Both the position numbers and the translations under genes were made by a program. Below, in pieces: positions 8,408 to 17,963 of a DNA stretch of 64,000 bases. Under the pieces are notes generated by a model. It did not search any database. It had not been told where the DNA came from and was given only the letters and a program-made list of their open reading frames with translations. Positions within the stretch are counted from its first letter, which is position 1. Each line of letters starts with the position of its first letter. Source of the stretch: Telluria aromaticivorans (GTDB lineage: Bacteria; Pseudomonadota; Gammaproteobacteria; Burkholderiales; Burkholderiaceae_D); contig NZ_JABAIV010000002.1 in the NCBI RefSeq assembly GCF_013003915.1, forward strand, positions 310,001 through 374,000. Direction: 5' to 3'.

Positions 8408-9349
8408 CTACGAAACCCGCGCCCCGTCCAGGCCTTTCGGCAGCGGGAACACGACATTCTCTTCCACGCCTTCGAGCGCACGGACGCTGGCCGCGCCCAA
8501 TTCCTTGAGGCGGTCGATCACGGCCTGCACCAGCACTTCCGGGGCCGAGGCGCCGGCGGTCACGCCGATGCGCTTCTTTCCGGCGATCCACTGCGGATCG
8601 ATGGCGGCGGCATTGTCGACCATATAGGCCGGCGTGCCCATCTTGTCTGCCACTTCGCGCAGGCGGTTCGAGTTCGAGCTGTTCGGGCTGCCGACCACGA
8701 TCACGACTTCCACCTGGGGCGCGAGGAATTTCACGGCTTCCTGGCGGTTGGTGGTGGCGTAGCAGATGTCGCCCTTCTTCGGCTCGATGATGTTCGGGAA
8801 GCGTGCTTTCAGCGCCTCGATGATCTCGGCGGTATCGTCGACCGACAGCGTGGTCTGCGAGACGTAGGCCAGCTGGTCCGGGTTGTTGACATGAAGCGTG
8901 GCGACGTCGCCCACCGTTTCAACCAGGTGCATGCCCTCTTCGGCCTGGCCCATGGTGCCCTCGACTTCCGGGTGGCCGTCGTGGCCGATCATGATGATTT
9001 CGCAGCCCTGCTTGCGCATCTTTGCCACTTCGACGTGGACCTTGGTCACCAGCGGGCAGGTCGCATCGAAAATCGTCAGGCCGCGCGATTCCGCCTCGAG
9101 GCGGACGGCTTTCGAGACACCGTGTGCCGAGAAGACCAGCGTATTGCCGGGCGGGACGTCGTCGAGGTCTTCAATGAAAATCGCGCCTTTGTTGCGCAGG
9201 TCTTCGACCACATACGCGTTGTGCACGATCTCGTGGCGCACATAGATCGGGGCGCCGAACTGGCGCAGAGCGCGCTCGACGATCTCGATGGCGCGGTCCA
9301 CGCCGGCGCAGAAGCCGCGCGGCTGGGCTAGCAGAATTTCGTTTTCCAT
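8408..9349 (-). CDS. ispH: 4-hydroxy-3-methylbut-2-enyl diphosphate reductase
   Basis: A 313-residue [4Fe-4S] enzyme for the last step of the MEP isoprenoid pathway, giving IPP and DMAPP. The start [20 protein letters not shown] carries the first cluster cysteine; the others are in [11 protein letters not shown] and [11 protein letters not shown]. The family marks VFSAHGVSK and [11 protein letters not shown] are present. The gene follows fkpB by 13 bases on the same strand, the usual proteobacterial pairing. Confidence 0.95.
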   Translation of the reverse strand: MENEILLAQPRGFCAGVDRAIEIVERALRQFGAPIYVRHEIVHNAYVVEDLRNKGAIFIEDLDDVPPGNTLVFSAHGVSKAVRLEAESRGLTIFDATCPLVTKVHVEVAKMRKQGCEIIMIGHDGHPEVEGTMGQAEEGMHLVETVGDVATLHVNNPDQLAYVSQTTLSVDDTAEIIEALKARFPNIIEPKKGDICYATTNRQEAVKFLAPQVEVVIVVGSPNSSNSNRLREVADKMGTPAYMVDNAAAIDPQWIAGKKRIGVTAGASAPEVLVQAVIDRLKELGAASVRALEGVEENVVFPLPKGLDGARVS

Positions 9350-9362
9350 GGAGGGTCCTGTT

Positions 9363-9833
9363 TTACAACACCGAAATCAGTTTCACTTCGAACTGCAGGG
9401 CCTGGCCGGCCAGCGGGTGGTTGAAGTCGAACAGCGCCGAGGTCTCGCGCAGTTCCAGCAGCATGCCGGCAAAGCGTCCGCCCTTGGGCGCATTGAACTC
9501 GACCAGCTCGCCCACCTTGTAGTCCGCATCCGGCACCGAATTCTCGGCCAGCGTGGCCTTCGACACCGACTGCACCAGCTCGGGGTTGCGCTCGCCAAAG
9601 GCCTCAAGCGCGCTCAGCTCGAAAGTCTGGTGCGCGCCTTCCGCCAGGCCGATCAGGCGTTGCTCGAGGAACGGTGCCAACTGGCCCTGTCCCAGCATCA
9701 AGGTGGCCGGATTGCCCGCAAAGGTAGTGATCAGATCAGTACCGTCGGCGGTAGCCAAACGATAATGCAGGGTCAGGTAGGACGCGTCGTTGACGACAGC
9801 AGCAGACGGGGTGGACGACGGGACGTTGGACAT
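9363..9833 (-). CDS. fkpB: FKBP-type peptidyl-prolyl isomerase (SlpA/FkpB-like)
   Basis: A 156-residue protein with an FKBP fold interrupted by the IF chaperone domain. [16 protein letters not shown] starts the FKBP strand, [19 protein letters not shown] follows, then the flap insert with [11 protein letters not shown], and the ending [19 protein letters not shown] is the SlyD/SlpA signature. No signal peptide, so it is cytoplasmic. There is no metal-binding His-rich tail, which separates it from SlyD. It is upstream of ispH as in many proteobacteria. Confidence 0.9.
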   Translation of the reverse strand: MSNVPSSTPSAAVVNDASYLTLHYRLATADGTDLITTFAGNPATLMLGQGQLAPFLEQRLIGLAEGAHQTFELSALEAFGERNPELVQSVSKATLAENSVPDADYKVGELVEFNAPKGGRFAGMLLELRETSALFDFNHPLAGQALQFEVKLISVL

Positions 9834-9947
9834 GTTCGTTTGTTATGACAGGCAAGCCTGTTGCAGGCAATCCGCTATTTTACCGCTACTAAGCCACGGC
9901 CGGGCTCCCGCGCCGCAGGACGCTCTTTTTTATGGCAAGGATCAGAC

Positions 9948-10619
9948 ATGGGAATTTGTGACTGGCCGGAGCAGCAACGCCCGCGCGAACGCCTGATGAG
10001 CGCCGGCGCGGGCGCGCTCTCGGATACCGAACTGCTGGCGATCTTCCTGCGCGTCGGCGTGGCGGGAAAAAGCGCCGTGGCGCTGGCGCGCGACACCTTA
10101 GAGCATTTCGGCTCGCTGCACCGGCTGCTGCATGCGACTGCGGGCGAGTTCGGCGAGCTGCACGGCCTCGGCCCCGCCAAGTATGCCCAGCTGCAGGCGG
10201 CCGTCGAGCTGACGCGGCGCGCCGTGGCCGAGAATTTCGAGCGCACCGGAATGTGCTCGCCGGACGCAGTCAGGGAATACCTGCGCAGCCAGTTCGCGCT
10301 GCAGGCGCATGAGTCCTTCGTCGTGCTTTTCCTCGACGTCAAGAACCGGCTCATCAGTTATGAAGAAATGTTCCGCGGCACACTAACGCATACCAGCGTC
10401 TACCCGCGCGAGGTCGTCAAGGCCGCCCTGCGGCGCAATGCCGCGGCCGTCATCCTGGCGCACAACCATCCTTCCGGCGCACCGGAACCCAGCGAAGCGG
10501 ACCTGCGCCTGACATCAAGCCTGGTCCAGGCGCTGGGGCTTGTGGATATCCGGGTGCTCGACCATTTCGTGGTGGCCGGCATACAGGTGCATTCGTTTGC
10601 CGAGCACGGACAGCTGTAA
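9948..10619 (+). CDS. radC: RadC family JAB/MPN-domain protein
   Basis: A 223-residue protein with an N-terminal helix-hairpin-helix region ([32 protein letters not shown]) and a C-terminal JAMM metal-binding domain with [17 protein letters not shown] at 9948 ([16 protein letters not shown]) is the usual RadC start; the frame is open 87 bases upstream but that extension looks non-coding. Long annotated as DNA repair, its true role is uncertain. It is divergent from fkpB, sharing a 114-base intergenic region. Confidence 0.92.
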   Translation: MGICDWPEQQRPRERLMSAGAGALSDTELLAIFLRVGVAGKSAVALARDTLEHFGSLHRLLHATAGEFGELHGLGPAKYAQLQAAVELTRRAVAENFERTGMCSPDAVREYLRSQFALQAHESFVVLFLDVKNRLISYEEMFRGTLTHTSVYPREVVKAALRRNAAAVILAHNHPSGAPEPSEADLRLTSSLVQALGLVDIRVLDHFVVAGIQVHSFAEHGQL

Positions 10620-10622
10620 GGC

Positions 10623-10895
10623 TTACTTGCCGAGGACTTCTTCCACCTACTTCTTGTCGACAAATTCCGCATCGGCGCTCACCGCCTCATTGACCTGCTG
10701 GTTCGACATCAGTTCCATCATGGCGACTTCGCCCAGCGACTTGAATGCCGAGGCCATGCCTTGTCCACCGGCTGCCTGGATTGCCACGCGCGTCTGTGCG
10801 GCACAGTTGACGGTCAGCAGGCGGGTCACGAGGGCGCCCATCTGCTTGTTGGCGTCGATACGAGCGGTGTCGATGACAGCTTGGGGGCGCCGACT
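10623..10895 (-). pseudogene. Remnant of an unrecognised small gene with an in-frame stop
   Basis: On the minus strand a protein-like frame runs from about 10,895 ([21 protein letters not shown]) through [20 protein letters not shown] to a TAG at 10,647-10,649. It then continues for VEEVLGK to a TAA at 10,623. The Lys-rich end on both sides of the TAG suggests a recent AAG to TAG change. No convincing start is found upstream, because a TAG precedes the frame. I do not recognise the family. It could instead be a short real gene of 64 codons starting at 10,841. Confidence 0.35.
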
Positions 10896-11103
10896 CTAGC
10901 ATGCCTGTCTTGTGAGCAACGAGCTACGGGCTCAAGGATGAGAGTCGAAGGCGATCCGCAACAATGGCTGGCATGGATGCAAATACGACGCCGCCAGCTG
11001 TACGAACTGTCCGGGCGGGGCGTGAAAATCCCGCCATATCGAGCTCATCTACAATTGTTAAATTTATGTATCATCGAAAGTCACAATTGTTTTCTGCAAG
11101 TGA

Positions 11104-11133
11104 TTGATTTGCTGTCTGTTTTCACGCTATACT
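11104..11133 (+). promoter_or_regulatory. Sigma-70 promoter for rpmB-rpmG
   Basis: TTGATT (11,104-11,109), an 18-base spacer and TATACT (11,128-11,133), about 40 bases before the rpmB start. The boxes and position fit a strong ribosomal-protein promoter. Confidence 0.65.
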
Positions 11134-11174
11134 CTCGTTTTTCCAGTCCTGGAACATTATTTAAGGAGTGCACT

Positions 11175-11411
11175 ATGGCACGTGTCTGCCAAGTTACTGG
11201 CAAGGGCCCGATGGTTGGTAACAACGTCTCCCACGCTAACAACAAAACCAAGCGTCGCTTCCTGCCGAACCTGCAGAACCGTCGCATCTATGTGGAATCG
11301 GAAAACCGCTGGGTCTCCCTGCGTCTGTCCAACGCCGGTCTGCGCGTGATCGACAAGCTCGGCATCGATGCCGTGCTGACCGACATGCGTGCCCGTGGCG
11401 AAAAAGTTTAA
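11175..11411 (+). CDS. rpmB: 50S ribosomal protein L28
   Basis: A 78-residue protein starting [20 protein letters not shown], with the family's [13 protein letters not shown] region and C-terminal [17 protein letters not shown] at 11,175 has a strong AAGGAG seven bases upstream. A longer open frame from 10,761 is not supported. It is followed 13 bases later by rpmG, the standard pairing. Confidence 0.97.
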   Translation: MARVCQVTGKGPMVGNNVSHANNKTKRRFLPNLQNRRIYVESENRWVSLRLSNAGLRVIDKLGIDAVLTDMRARGEKV

Positions 11412-11424
11412 TTAGGGAGCTATC

Positions 11425-11592
11425 ATGGCAAAAACTGGCCGCGACAAAATCAAGCTGGAATCGACCGCAGGTACCGGTCACTTCTACACCACCACCAAGA
11501 ACAAGCGCACGATGCCGGCGAAAATGGAAATCACCAAATTCGACCCAAAAGCACGTAAGCACGTGATCTACAAGGAAACCAAGATCAAGTAA
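11425..11592 (+). CDS. rpmG: 50S ribosomal protein L33
   Basis: A 55-residue protein starting [20 protein letters not shown] and ending [11 protein letters not shown], the standard length of the cysteine-free (zinc-independent) L33 form. The ribosome site is AGGGAG ahead of ATG 11,425. It shares a transcript with rpmB and is closed by a clear terminator. Confidence 0.97.
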   Translation: MAKTGRDKIKLESTAGTGHFYTTTKNKRTMPAKMEITKFDPKARKHVIYKETKIK

Positions 11593-11610
11593 TCGATCTT
11601 GCTTCTCCCG

Positions 11611-11644
11611 AAAAGCCGCCCGTTTCGACTGGCGGCTTTTTTAT
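11611..11644 (+). terminator. Rho-independent terminator of rpmB-rpmG
   Basis: Stem AAAAGCCGCC/GGCGGCTTTT with a 10-base loop, continuing into TTATTTTT. Confidence 0.9.
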
Positions 11645-11810
11645 TTTTCCATCTGTAAAAATTTCTGCCCTGCCGGCCAGCGTTGGCATGACCGTAGGCT
11701 GGCCGGCTCCGCCGGCCGCGCTTTCAACTCACTGGCGCGCTGTGGCAGATGAATTCGGCGCCAGACTGCTCCGCACGCCAGGCCACAAACAGTGAGTATC
11801 CAGCGCACGT

Positions 11811-11838
11811 AAAAAAAGCTCCCGAAGGAGCTTTTTTG
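11811..11838 (-). terminator. Terminator of the desaturase gene
   Basis: Short stem around GCTCC-CGAA-GGAGC flanked by A-run and T-run (AAAAAAAGCTCC...GGAGCTTTTTT), 20 bases past the desaturase stop. It is symmetric, so it could work in both directions. Confidence 0.85.
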
Positions 11839-11858
11839 GTATGCAGTTTGAAGCTTGC

Positions 11859-13073
11859 TTATGCGTAGCTGCGCAGGCGCAGCGAGAACTCCTGCAGCGA
11901 CTTGATGCCCGAGGCTTCGGCGCGTGCACACCAGTCCTGCAACTGCTGCAGCAGCTGGTCGCGGGTCGCATGCGAACGTTCCCAGATCGCGCCCAGTTCC
12001 ACGCGCATCTGGTGCATCGTTTCCAGCGCCTTGCTGTGCTCGAACAGTTCGACCAGTTGCTGCTTCTGCGACGATTCCAGCTTGGCCGGCTCGCGCTGCA
12101 TCAGCTTGCGCGAGCTCTTCAGGAAGCGCGTCTCCAGCTCGGCCTTGTGCTTCAGGTGCTCGAATTCCTCGCGGAAAGCATGGCGCACCGACAGGGCGTA
12201 CTTCGCCATCACGTCGTAGCGGTTGGCGATCACCGACTGCAGGGTGTCGAGGTCGGCCACCAGCTTGTCCTTGGCGAACTCCGGCTTTGGCGCGACTTTC
12301 TTCACCTTGGCCAGGCGCAGGGTTTCCAGGATGCGGATATAGCCCCAGCCCAGGTCGAACTCGTACCACTTGCTCGACAATTTGGCCGAGGTGGCAAAGG
12401 TGTGGTGGTTGTTGTGCAGCTCTTCGCCACCGATCAGGATGCCGAACGGGATGATGTTGGTTGCCGCATCGCTGCAGTCGTAGTTGCGGTAGCCCCAGTA
12501 GTGGCCGATGCCGTTGATGATGCCGGCGGCAGTAATCGGGATCCACATCATCTGCACGGCCCAGACCGAAATGCCGACGATGCCGAACAGCGCAACGTTA
12601 ATGAACAGCATCAGCACGACGCCCATGGCGCTGTGCCTGGTGTACAGGTTGCGCTCGATCCAGTCGTCCGGCGTACCGTGGCCATACTTCTCCATGGTTT
12701 CCTTGACCTTGCTCTCGGCACGGTACAGCTCGGCGCCCTCGAACAGCACCTTGCGGATGCCGCGGGTCTGTGGGCTGTGCGGGTCTTCCTCGGTATCGCA
12801 TTTGGCGTGGTGCTTGCGGTGGATCGAGGCCCACTCCTTGGTCACCTGGCCAGTGGTCAGCCACAGCCAGAAGCGGAAGAAATGGCTCGGGATCGGGTGC
12901 AGGTCGAGCGCCCGGTGCGCCTGGTGGCGATGCAGGTAGATCGTCACAGCGGCGATCGTGATGTGCGTCAGCCCCAGCGTGGCGAAGAATACTTCCCAGC
13001 CGGTGAAGTCAAGCAGGCCGGTGGACATGAATTGCAGCACGGCTTGCACTGGTTCGCTACTAAAGAAATCCAT
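11859..13073 (-). CDS. Acyl-lipid/acyl-CoA fatty acid desaturase
   Basis: A 404-residue membrane di-iron enzyme that introduces a double bond (delta-9 type by family) into acyl chains. The three histidine boxes are HRHQAH, HRKHH and HNNHH, between hydrophobic segments such as VVLMLFINVALFGIVGISVW. The last ~150 residues are a soluble helical extension (KHKAELETRFLKSSRKLMQ), longer than in minimal bacterial desaturases but usual in betaproteobacteria. I take ATG 13,073 (MDFFSSEPVQAV) over an in-frame start 48 bases upstream. It is a single-gene unit. Confidence 0.9.
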   Translation of the reverse strand: MDFFSSEPVQAVLQFMSTGLLDFTGWEVFFATLGLTHITIAAVTIYLHRHQAHRALDLHPIPSHFFRFWLWLTTGQVTKEWASIHRKHHAKCDTEEDPHSPQTRGIRKVLFEGAELYRAESKVKETMEKYGHGTPDDWIERNLYTRHSAMGVVLMLFINVALFGIVGISVWAVQMMWIPITAAGIINGIGHYWGYRNYDCSDAATNIIPFGILIGGEELHNNHHTFATSAKLSSKWYEFDLGWGYIRILETLRLAKVKKVAPKPEFAKDKLVADLDTLQSVIANRYDVMAKYALSVRHAFREEFEHLKHKAELETRFLKSSRKLMQREPAKLESSQKQQLVELFEHSKALETMHQMRVELGAIWERSHATRDQLLQQLQDWCARAEASGIKSLQEFSLRLRSYA

Positions 13074-13178
13074 TGAGTCTCCAAGAAGTTGCCTGGGCCA
13101 CCTTGACGCGGCAGCCTGCAACCATGCATTTTACGCGGTTCTAATGACGCACGGCACGCGTGCGTGCCTTAATTCACC

Positions 13179-14486
13179 TTAAACCGGGGTGCGTGCCACA
13201 AGCGATGTTATATGCGCATCGAGTAAGCGGGTATCAATAGTCGGATGACCAAGTTTTATCGTCCCAGCCTTCACCAGGGCGTAAATTTTCTGGTTGACGT
13301 CCGAAATCGGACCGCCCTGCCCGTTCTCCGGATCGCCCAGCCAGAAGCCGACTTCCAGTTCGTAACCGTCCGCCGCGAAGGCATTGAGCAGCACGTTCGG
13401 GGCCGGATCTTCCAGCACGCGGGCGACGCCGCTCGGCTGTGCTTCCAGCAGCGGCATGACGACCGACAGGTCGCTGTCATAGGACACGGTCAGCCTGGTG
13501 GTGGCGCGCACGTTGCGGTTGAAGGCAGACTGGTTCAGCACCACGCCGGTGATCAGCATCTCGTTCGGCAACAGGGTCTGGGTGCCGTCCGCGCCGCGCA
13601 GCACGGTATAGCGCGTGTTGATGCGCGCCACCTTGCCCGAGTATTTGTCGATCGTGATCGGGTCGCCGATGGTCAGGCTGCGTTCCAGCAAAATGATGAA
13701 GCCGGACACGTAGTTACTCGCTATACGCTGCATGCCCAGGCCAAGGCCGACGCCGAGGGCGCCGCCAAACACCGACAGCACGGTCAGGTCTAGCCCCGCC
13801 AGCGACAGGCTGAACAGCACGGCAACGAGGATCAGCACGGCGCGGCTCATGCGCGCCAGCACCACCTTCAGCGAGCTGTGCATGCGGTCGACCCGCATCA
13901 GGCGCTCTTCCAGCGCGGCGCCGGCCCATAGCGCCAGCATCATCAGCACCACGATCGAGACGATGCCTTCGACCAGGTCGGACAACTTGATGCCGTTTTT
14001 ACCCAAGGGCAGATAAGTACGCTCGAAGAAGCGCATTACATCCGGCAGCACGCCCGTGATATGCAGGGCCACGCCGAGCCAGACGACCAGTGCGAAGATC
14101 TTTTCGAAGGTTTTCAGCGCTTCGCCCAACTGGCCGCGCCGTGCAAAGATGCGGCGCAGCAAGTAGAAGAAGGTGCGGATGACTGCCAGCGAGGATGCCA
14201 GAGGCACCGCAACGTCGAGCAGGTGCACGCTCTGGTAGCCGGCCATGACAGCGCGGGTTGCCGCCAGCAGGCCGAGGGTCAAGAGCGGCCCCAGCACGCG
14301 GCCAAAGCTGCCCATGCCGACACCGATCAGGCCCGTGTGCTGGTGATTCTGCAGCCACGAGCGGTGGATCAGCCGCGCCAGGCCCCAGCCGGCGGCCACG
14401 CACAGGACGATCGCAAGCGCCTGCCACAGGATGGCAGGCTTGGGGATGTCGCCGAGCAGGTCGGCCAGCAGTTGCTGGAGCGGCAT
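13179..14486 (-). CDS. MscS-family mechanosensitive ion channel
   Basis: A 435-residue inner-membrane protein with about five N-terminal membrane segments, then the MscS pore helix and beta domain. The signature region VLSVFGGALGVGLGLGMQRIASNYVSG followed by LLERSLTIGDPITID is typical. It ends with the alpha/beta C-terminal domain. The family opens under membrane tension and protects from hypo-osmotic shock. It is 10 bases downstream of the RNA methyltransferase gene, so it is probably the third gene of a purN operon. Confidence 0.9.
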   Translation of the reverse strand: MPLQQLLADLLGDIPKPAILWQALAIVLCVAAGWGLARLIHRSWLQNHQHTGLIGVGMGSFGRVLGPLLTLGLLAATRAVMAGYQSVHLLDVAVPLASSLAVIRTFFYLLRRIFARRGQLGEALKTFEKIFALVVWLGVALHITGVLPDVMRFFERTYLPLGKNGIKLSDLVEGIVSIVVLMMLALWAGAALEERLMRVDRMHSSLKVVLARMSRAVLILVAVLFSLSLAGLDLTVLSVFGGALGVGLGLGMQRIASNYVSGFIILLERSLTIGDPITIDKYSGKVARINTRYTVLRGADGTQTLLPNEMLITGVVLNQSAFNRNVRATTRLTVSYDSDLSVVMPLLEAQPSGVARVLEDPAPNVLLNAFAADGYELEVGFWLGDPENGQGGPISDVNQKIYALVKAGTIKLGHPTIDTRLLDAHITSLVARTPV

Positions 14487-14496
14487 GCCCGCGGCC

Positions 14497-15834
14497 TCAG
14501 GCGTCGGTGCTACCGGATGCGTCCTCGGTAGCGTCGTCCGCGTCGGCGGCGGCCTTCTCTACTGGCTCCGCCTTGGCCTTGGCCTTGCGCTCCAGCACGG
14601 CAGCGAAGAAGCCGTCGGTCTGGTGCTTGTGCGGCAGCATTTTGAGGTAATCGCCCATCTCGAGCGGGATCTTCTGCTCGGCCAGGACTTTGCTCATCGG
14701 GACCAGCTCGAAGTCCGGATGCGTGCCCAGGAATTGCTCGACGATGAAGTCGTTCTCTTCATTCAGGAGGCTGCAGGTGGCATACACCAGGCGGCCGCCG
14801 CCCTTGAGCAGGCGCGCCGCGCCGTCCAGGATCGCGGCCTGCTTTTCCTGCATCTCGCCGATGGCTTCAGGGCGCTGGCGCCACTTCACGTCCGGATTGC
14901 GGCGCAGGGTGCCCATGCCGCTGCACGGTGCGTCGACCAGCACGCGGTCGATCTTGCCGGCCAGGCGCTTGATCTTGGCATCGCGCTCGTGCGCGATCAG
15001 CACCGGATGCACGTTCGACAGGCCGCTGCGCGCCATGCGCGGCTTCAGCTTGGCCAGGCGTTTTTCGGATACGTCGAAGGCATACAGGCGGCCGGTATTG
15101 CGCATGGTGGCGCCCAGTGCCAGCGTCTTGCCGCCGGCGCCGGCGCAGAAGTCGACCACCATCTCGCCGCGGCGCGCGCCGACGATCTGGGACAGCACCT
15201 GGCTGCCCTCGTCCTGTACTTCGATGGCGCCGTCCTTGAACAGCGGCAGGTTCTGCAGCGCAGGTTTTTTCAGCACGCGCAGGCCCAGCGGAGCGTAAGG
15301 CATCGGCTCGGCGGCGATCGGCGCCTTGGCCAGTTCGGCCATCACGTCGTCGCGGTTGGACTTGATCGAATTCACACGCAGGTCGAGCGGCGCCGGGGTA
15401 TTCAGCGCAGCGGCCAGTTCCAGTGTTTCCTTCTCGCCGTATTGGGCGACGAACTTGTCGTACAGCCAGGTCGGCAGGTTGGCCTGCATCTGTGGCGGCA
15501 GCAGGGTACGGTCGACTTCCTTGATGCGGGTGAGGAAATGGGTCTCGTCCTCGCTCAGGCCGCCGAGGGCGTCGATGCCCGCGGTTTCAGCCAGGCCCAG
15601 CAGGGCCAGCTTGCGCATCGACGGCGTGTTGCCGGCGCCGGCGAAATCGGTGAAGAAGGATTTATTGCGCAGCACCGCATAGACTGCTTCGGCGATGACG
15701 CCGCGCTCGCGGCCACCGAAACGCGGGTGGTCCTTGAAGTAACGCGACAGGGTAACGTCGGCCGGCGACATAAAGCGCAGGACCTCGCGCAATACCTCTT
15801 CCGTATTGCCGAGGATTGCTGGTGGCAATCTCAT
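14497..15834 (-). CDS. RsmB/NOP-family 23S/16S rRNA m5C methyltransferase
   Basis: A 445-residue SAM-dependent RNA cytosine methyltransferase. The SAM motif VDFCAGAGGKTLALG, the active-site VDAPCSGMGTLRRNPDVKW and YATCSLLNEEND (second catalytic Cys) are all present. The N-terminus is a short helical domain rather than a full NusB-like domain, so I call it RsmB/NOP family and do not assign RsmB itself. The C-terminus is an Ala/Asp/Lys-rich tail. It starts 12 bases after purN ends. Confidence 0.88.
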   Translation of the reverse strand: MRLPPAILGNTEEVLREVLRFMSPADVTLSRYFKDHPRFGGRERGVIAEAVYAVLRNKSFFTDFAGAGNTPSMRKLALLGLAETAGIDALGGLSEDETHFLTRIKEVDRTLLPPQMQANLPTWLYDKFVAQYGEKETLELAAALNTPAPLDLRVNSIKSNRDDVMAELAKAPIAAEPMPYAPLGLRVLKKPALQNLPLFKDGAIEVQDEGSQVLSQIVGARRGEMVVDFCAGAGGKTLALGATMRNTGRLYAFDVSEKRLAKLKPRMARSGLSNVHPVLIAHERDAKIKRLAGKIDRVLVDAPCSGMGTLRRNPDVKWRQRPEAIGEMQEKQAAILDGAARLLKGGGRLVYATCSLLNEENDFIVEQFLGTHPDFELVPMSKVLAEQKIPLEMGDYLKMLPHKHQTDGFFAAVLERKAKAKAEPVEKAAADADDATEDASGSTDA

Positions 15835-15846
15835 GAATTTCCTTAG

Positions 15847-16479
15847 TTAAATGCTTGTGGTTTCGGCGGGCGCAGCATTCGTGATGCGCACTTCGCCGTC
15901 TGTAATACTGAGCCTGTCTTCAACGAACAGGCGCACCGCATGGGGATACAACTTGTGTTCCTCGACGAGAACGCGGGCAGACAGCGTGTCTTCGGTGTCG
16001 TCCGGCAGCACCGGCACGCGTGCCTGCGCCACCACCGGGCCATGATCGAGCTCGGCCGTGACGAAATGGACGGTCGCGCCATGCTCGGTTTCACCGGCAT
16101 CGAGTGCCTGCTGGTGCGTGCCCAGCCCCGGGAACAGCGGCAGCAGCGACGGATGGATGTTCAGCATGCGCCCTTCGTAATGCGCCACGAAAGGCGCTGT
16201 CAGGATGCGCATGAAGCCGGCGAGCACCACGAGGTCGGGGGCAAAGCGATCGATCGATTCCTGCAAGGCCGCGTCGAACTCGGCCCGGCTGGAAAAGTCC
16301 TTGTTGGCCACGACGGCTGTCGGGATGCCGCGGGCCTTGGCAAATTCCAGGCCTTTTGCTTCCGGTTTGTTGCTGATGACCGCTGCGATACGGGCCGGCC
16401 ATCCTTCGTTTTCGGCTGCACGTACGACCGCTTCCATGTTGCTGCCGCGGCCGGAAATGAGGATCACAATATTTTTCAT
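15847..16479 (-). CDS. purN: Phosphoribosylglycinamide formyltransferase
   Basis: A 210-residue enzyme that formylates GAR with 10-formyl-THF in purine synthesis. The start MKNIVILISGRGSNMEAVV and the active-site stretch MRILTAPFVAHYEGRMLNIHPSLLP (Asn/His) with HGATVHFVTAELDHGPV (His, Asp) are all intact. ATG 16,479 is the conserved start; eight extra codons upstream are rejected. It leads an operon with the RNA methyltransferase and mscS-type genes. Confidence 0.95.
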   Translation of the reverse strand: MKNIVILISGRGSNMEAVVRAAENEGWPARIAAVISNKPEAKGLEFAKARGIPTAVVANKDFSSRAEFDAALQESIDRFAPDLVVLAGFMRILTAPFVAHYEGRMLNIHPSLLPLFPGLGTHQQALDAGETEHGATVHFVTAELDHGPVVAQARVPVLPDDTEDTLSARVLVEEHKLYPHAVRLFVEDRLSITDGEVRITNAAPAETTSI

Positions 16480-16539
16480 ACCCCGCATTGTACCGTAAGG
16501 CACGGGGGCAACCCCGGGAACCGGGGGAGGCTTCGGTTC

Positions 16540-16947
16540 TTACGCCGGAATGGCGAAAGAGTAAAATACTCTAAATGGGACCTTCTTTTCGGCCCAGAAC
16601 TCGGCCGCGTCGCGGAAGACGTCGAGCAGGTTCTCGCGTGCTTCCTTGTCGAATTTCTGGGCGCTCGGCAGTTGTTCCAGCACCACAAGAAAGCCTGGCT
16701 GAGGGCCGGCTTCGGCCACGGTCTCTGTCAGGCAGCGGCGCAGCGCGTCGAAATTCTTGCTGCAAGGTTTGGGGAAATAAAAGTTTTCGCCGATGCGGGA
16801 GCAGACCTGTTGCTTGGTCAAGGTATTGGCGCAATGCGCATACAGGAAGTGCTGACCCAGGCGCGCAGCCTCCTGCTGCAGCTCGGCCACGCGGAAGGCG
16901 CGGATCGATTGCACAAGATTGGGCGGCACTCTCATCAACAAACTCAT
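16540..16947 (-). CDS. Barstar-family (barnase-inhibitor-like) protein
   Basis: A 135-residue protein starting MSLLMRVPPNLVQSI. The middle FYFPKPCSKNFDALRRCLTE followed by FLVVLEQL and a C-terminal AAEFWAEKKVPFRVFY fit the barstar fold, where the KNxDAL helix contacts the ribonuclease. No barnase-like RNase gene is nearby, so it is an orphan inhibitor or a domesticated relative. The frame is open upstream to 17,895, but that is the shadow of the glycine-zipper gene. Confidence 0.8.
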   Translation of the reverse strand: MSLLMRVPPNLVQSIRAFRVAELQQEAARLGQHFLYAHCANTLTKQQVCSRIGENFYFPKPCSKNFDALRRCLTETVAEAGPQPGFLVVLEQLPSAQKFDKEARENLLDVFRDAAEFWAEKKVPFRVFYSFAIPA

Positions 16948-17340
16948 TTTGTCCTCAAATTGACCATGTGGGTAGCACGTATTCGCCAAAGCGCCACGCC
17001 GCGACGGTTGGCATACGTCGCTGTTCTCTCCTGCTTTCGTTTCCAAACGCCAATAAAAGTCCCTGATTTGTGTAAGGGTAACGTTTTGTGGTATTGGAAG
17101 CAACCCAAATGTGATTCCAGGAATCGACTTTGTAAGAATTGGTAGGAGCAAATACGGGGCTTCCGGGCTCTCTGCACGAGCCCTGTCATTCTGGCGATAA
17201 GCAGAAATGCCTCGCACCCCTGTTACATTTTGTTGCCACGCGGATCCGGTGCACCCTGCCAGCGGGATTACCATATGAAGTATGAAAGTCCAGGGGATGT
17301 TCTCCCTCCGGACTCCTTGATTCCCACTATGAGGTAGAAC
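16948..17340. other. Intergenic, divergent promoter region
   Basis: 393 bases between the divergent barstar-like and glycine-zipper genes. A ribosome site (ATGAGGTAGAAC) precedes the right gene. An imperfect hairpin around AGTCC...GGACT lies near 17,287-17,318. I see no further gene or clear promoter. Confidence 0.4.
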
Positions 17341-17856
17341 ATGAACATCCAAGCCAAACTGATGATTGCCGCCATGGGTTTTGCCGCTCTGCCGCTGGCC
17401 CAGGCCCAGGGCACCGACTTCGAAGACTTCGGCCGCGTGGTGCGGGTGCAGCCGCGCGTGGAACAGATCCGCATGCCGCGCCAGGAATGCCGCACCGATT
17501 ACGTGCAGGTGCCGGTCCAGCAGGAACGCGGCGCCGGAGGCGGTATCGTCGGCGGTATCGTCGGCGGCTTGCTGGGTAACCAGGTCGGCAGCGGCAGCGG
17601 CCGCGTAGCCGCCACGGCGGCGGGCGCCATCGCTGGCGCCATGGTCGGCGACCGTGCGGAAAATAATAACCGGCCGCAAGGCGTGCAGGAACAGGCCGTG
17701 CGCCAGTGCCGCAACGTCGATGCGTACGAATCGCGCACCGCCGGCTACGACGTAACCTACGAATACCGTGGCCAGTCCTACACCACGCTGATGAACCGCG
17801 ATCCGGGCAACCGCGTGCGCCTGCGCGTGTCGGTCCAGCCGATCGACGGATATTGA
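17341..17856 (+). CDS. Glycine-zipper 2TM domain protein (envelope)
   Basis: A 171-residue exported protein. The signal peptide MNIQAKLMIAAMGFAALPLAQAQ has no lipobox. The glycine zipper GGGIVGGIVGGLLGNQVGSGSG followed by GAIAGAMVGDRAE (about residues 63-105) is the Rick_17kDa/2TM motif. The C-terminal VTYEYRGQSYTTLMNRDPG fits the domain following such zippers. Related proteins (SlyB, 17-kDa antigens) sit in the outer membrane and help envelope integrity. Its precise role here is unknown. Confidence 0.82.
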   Translation: MNIQAKLMIAAMGFAALPLAQAQGTDFEDFGRVVRVQPRVEQIRMPRQECRTDYVQVPVQQERGAGGGIVGGIVGGLLGNQVGSGSGRVAATAAGAIAGAMVGDRAENNNRPQGVQEQAVRQCRNVDAYESRTAGYDVTYEYRGQSYTTLMNRDPGNRVRLRVSVQPIDGY

Positions 17857-17963
17857 TCCGCTGCCGGCGCCGCTGCCGGCACTGATTGGCAGCACCGGGG
17901 CTAACGTGCTTGCGCTGCGGGAACCCCTCCCCCGATAATAGGGCGATTCAACCAGGTCGCCCT

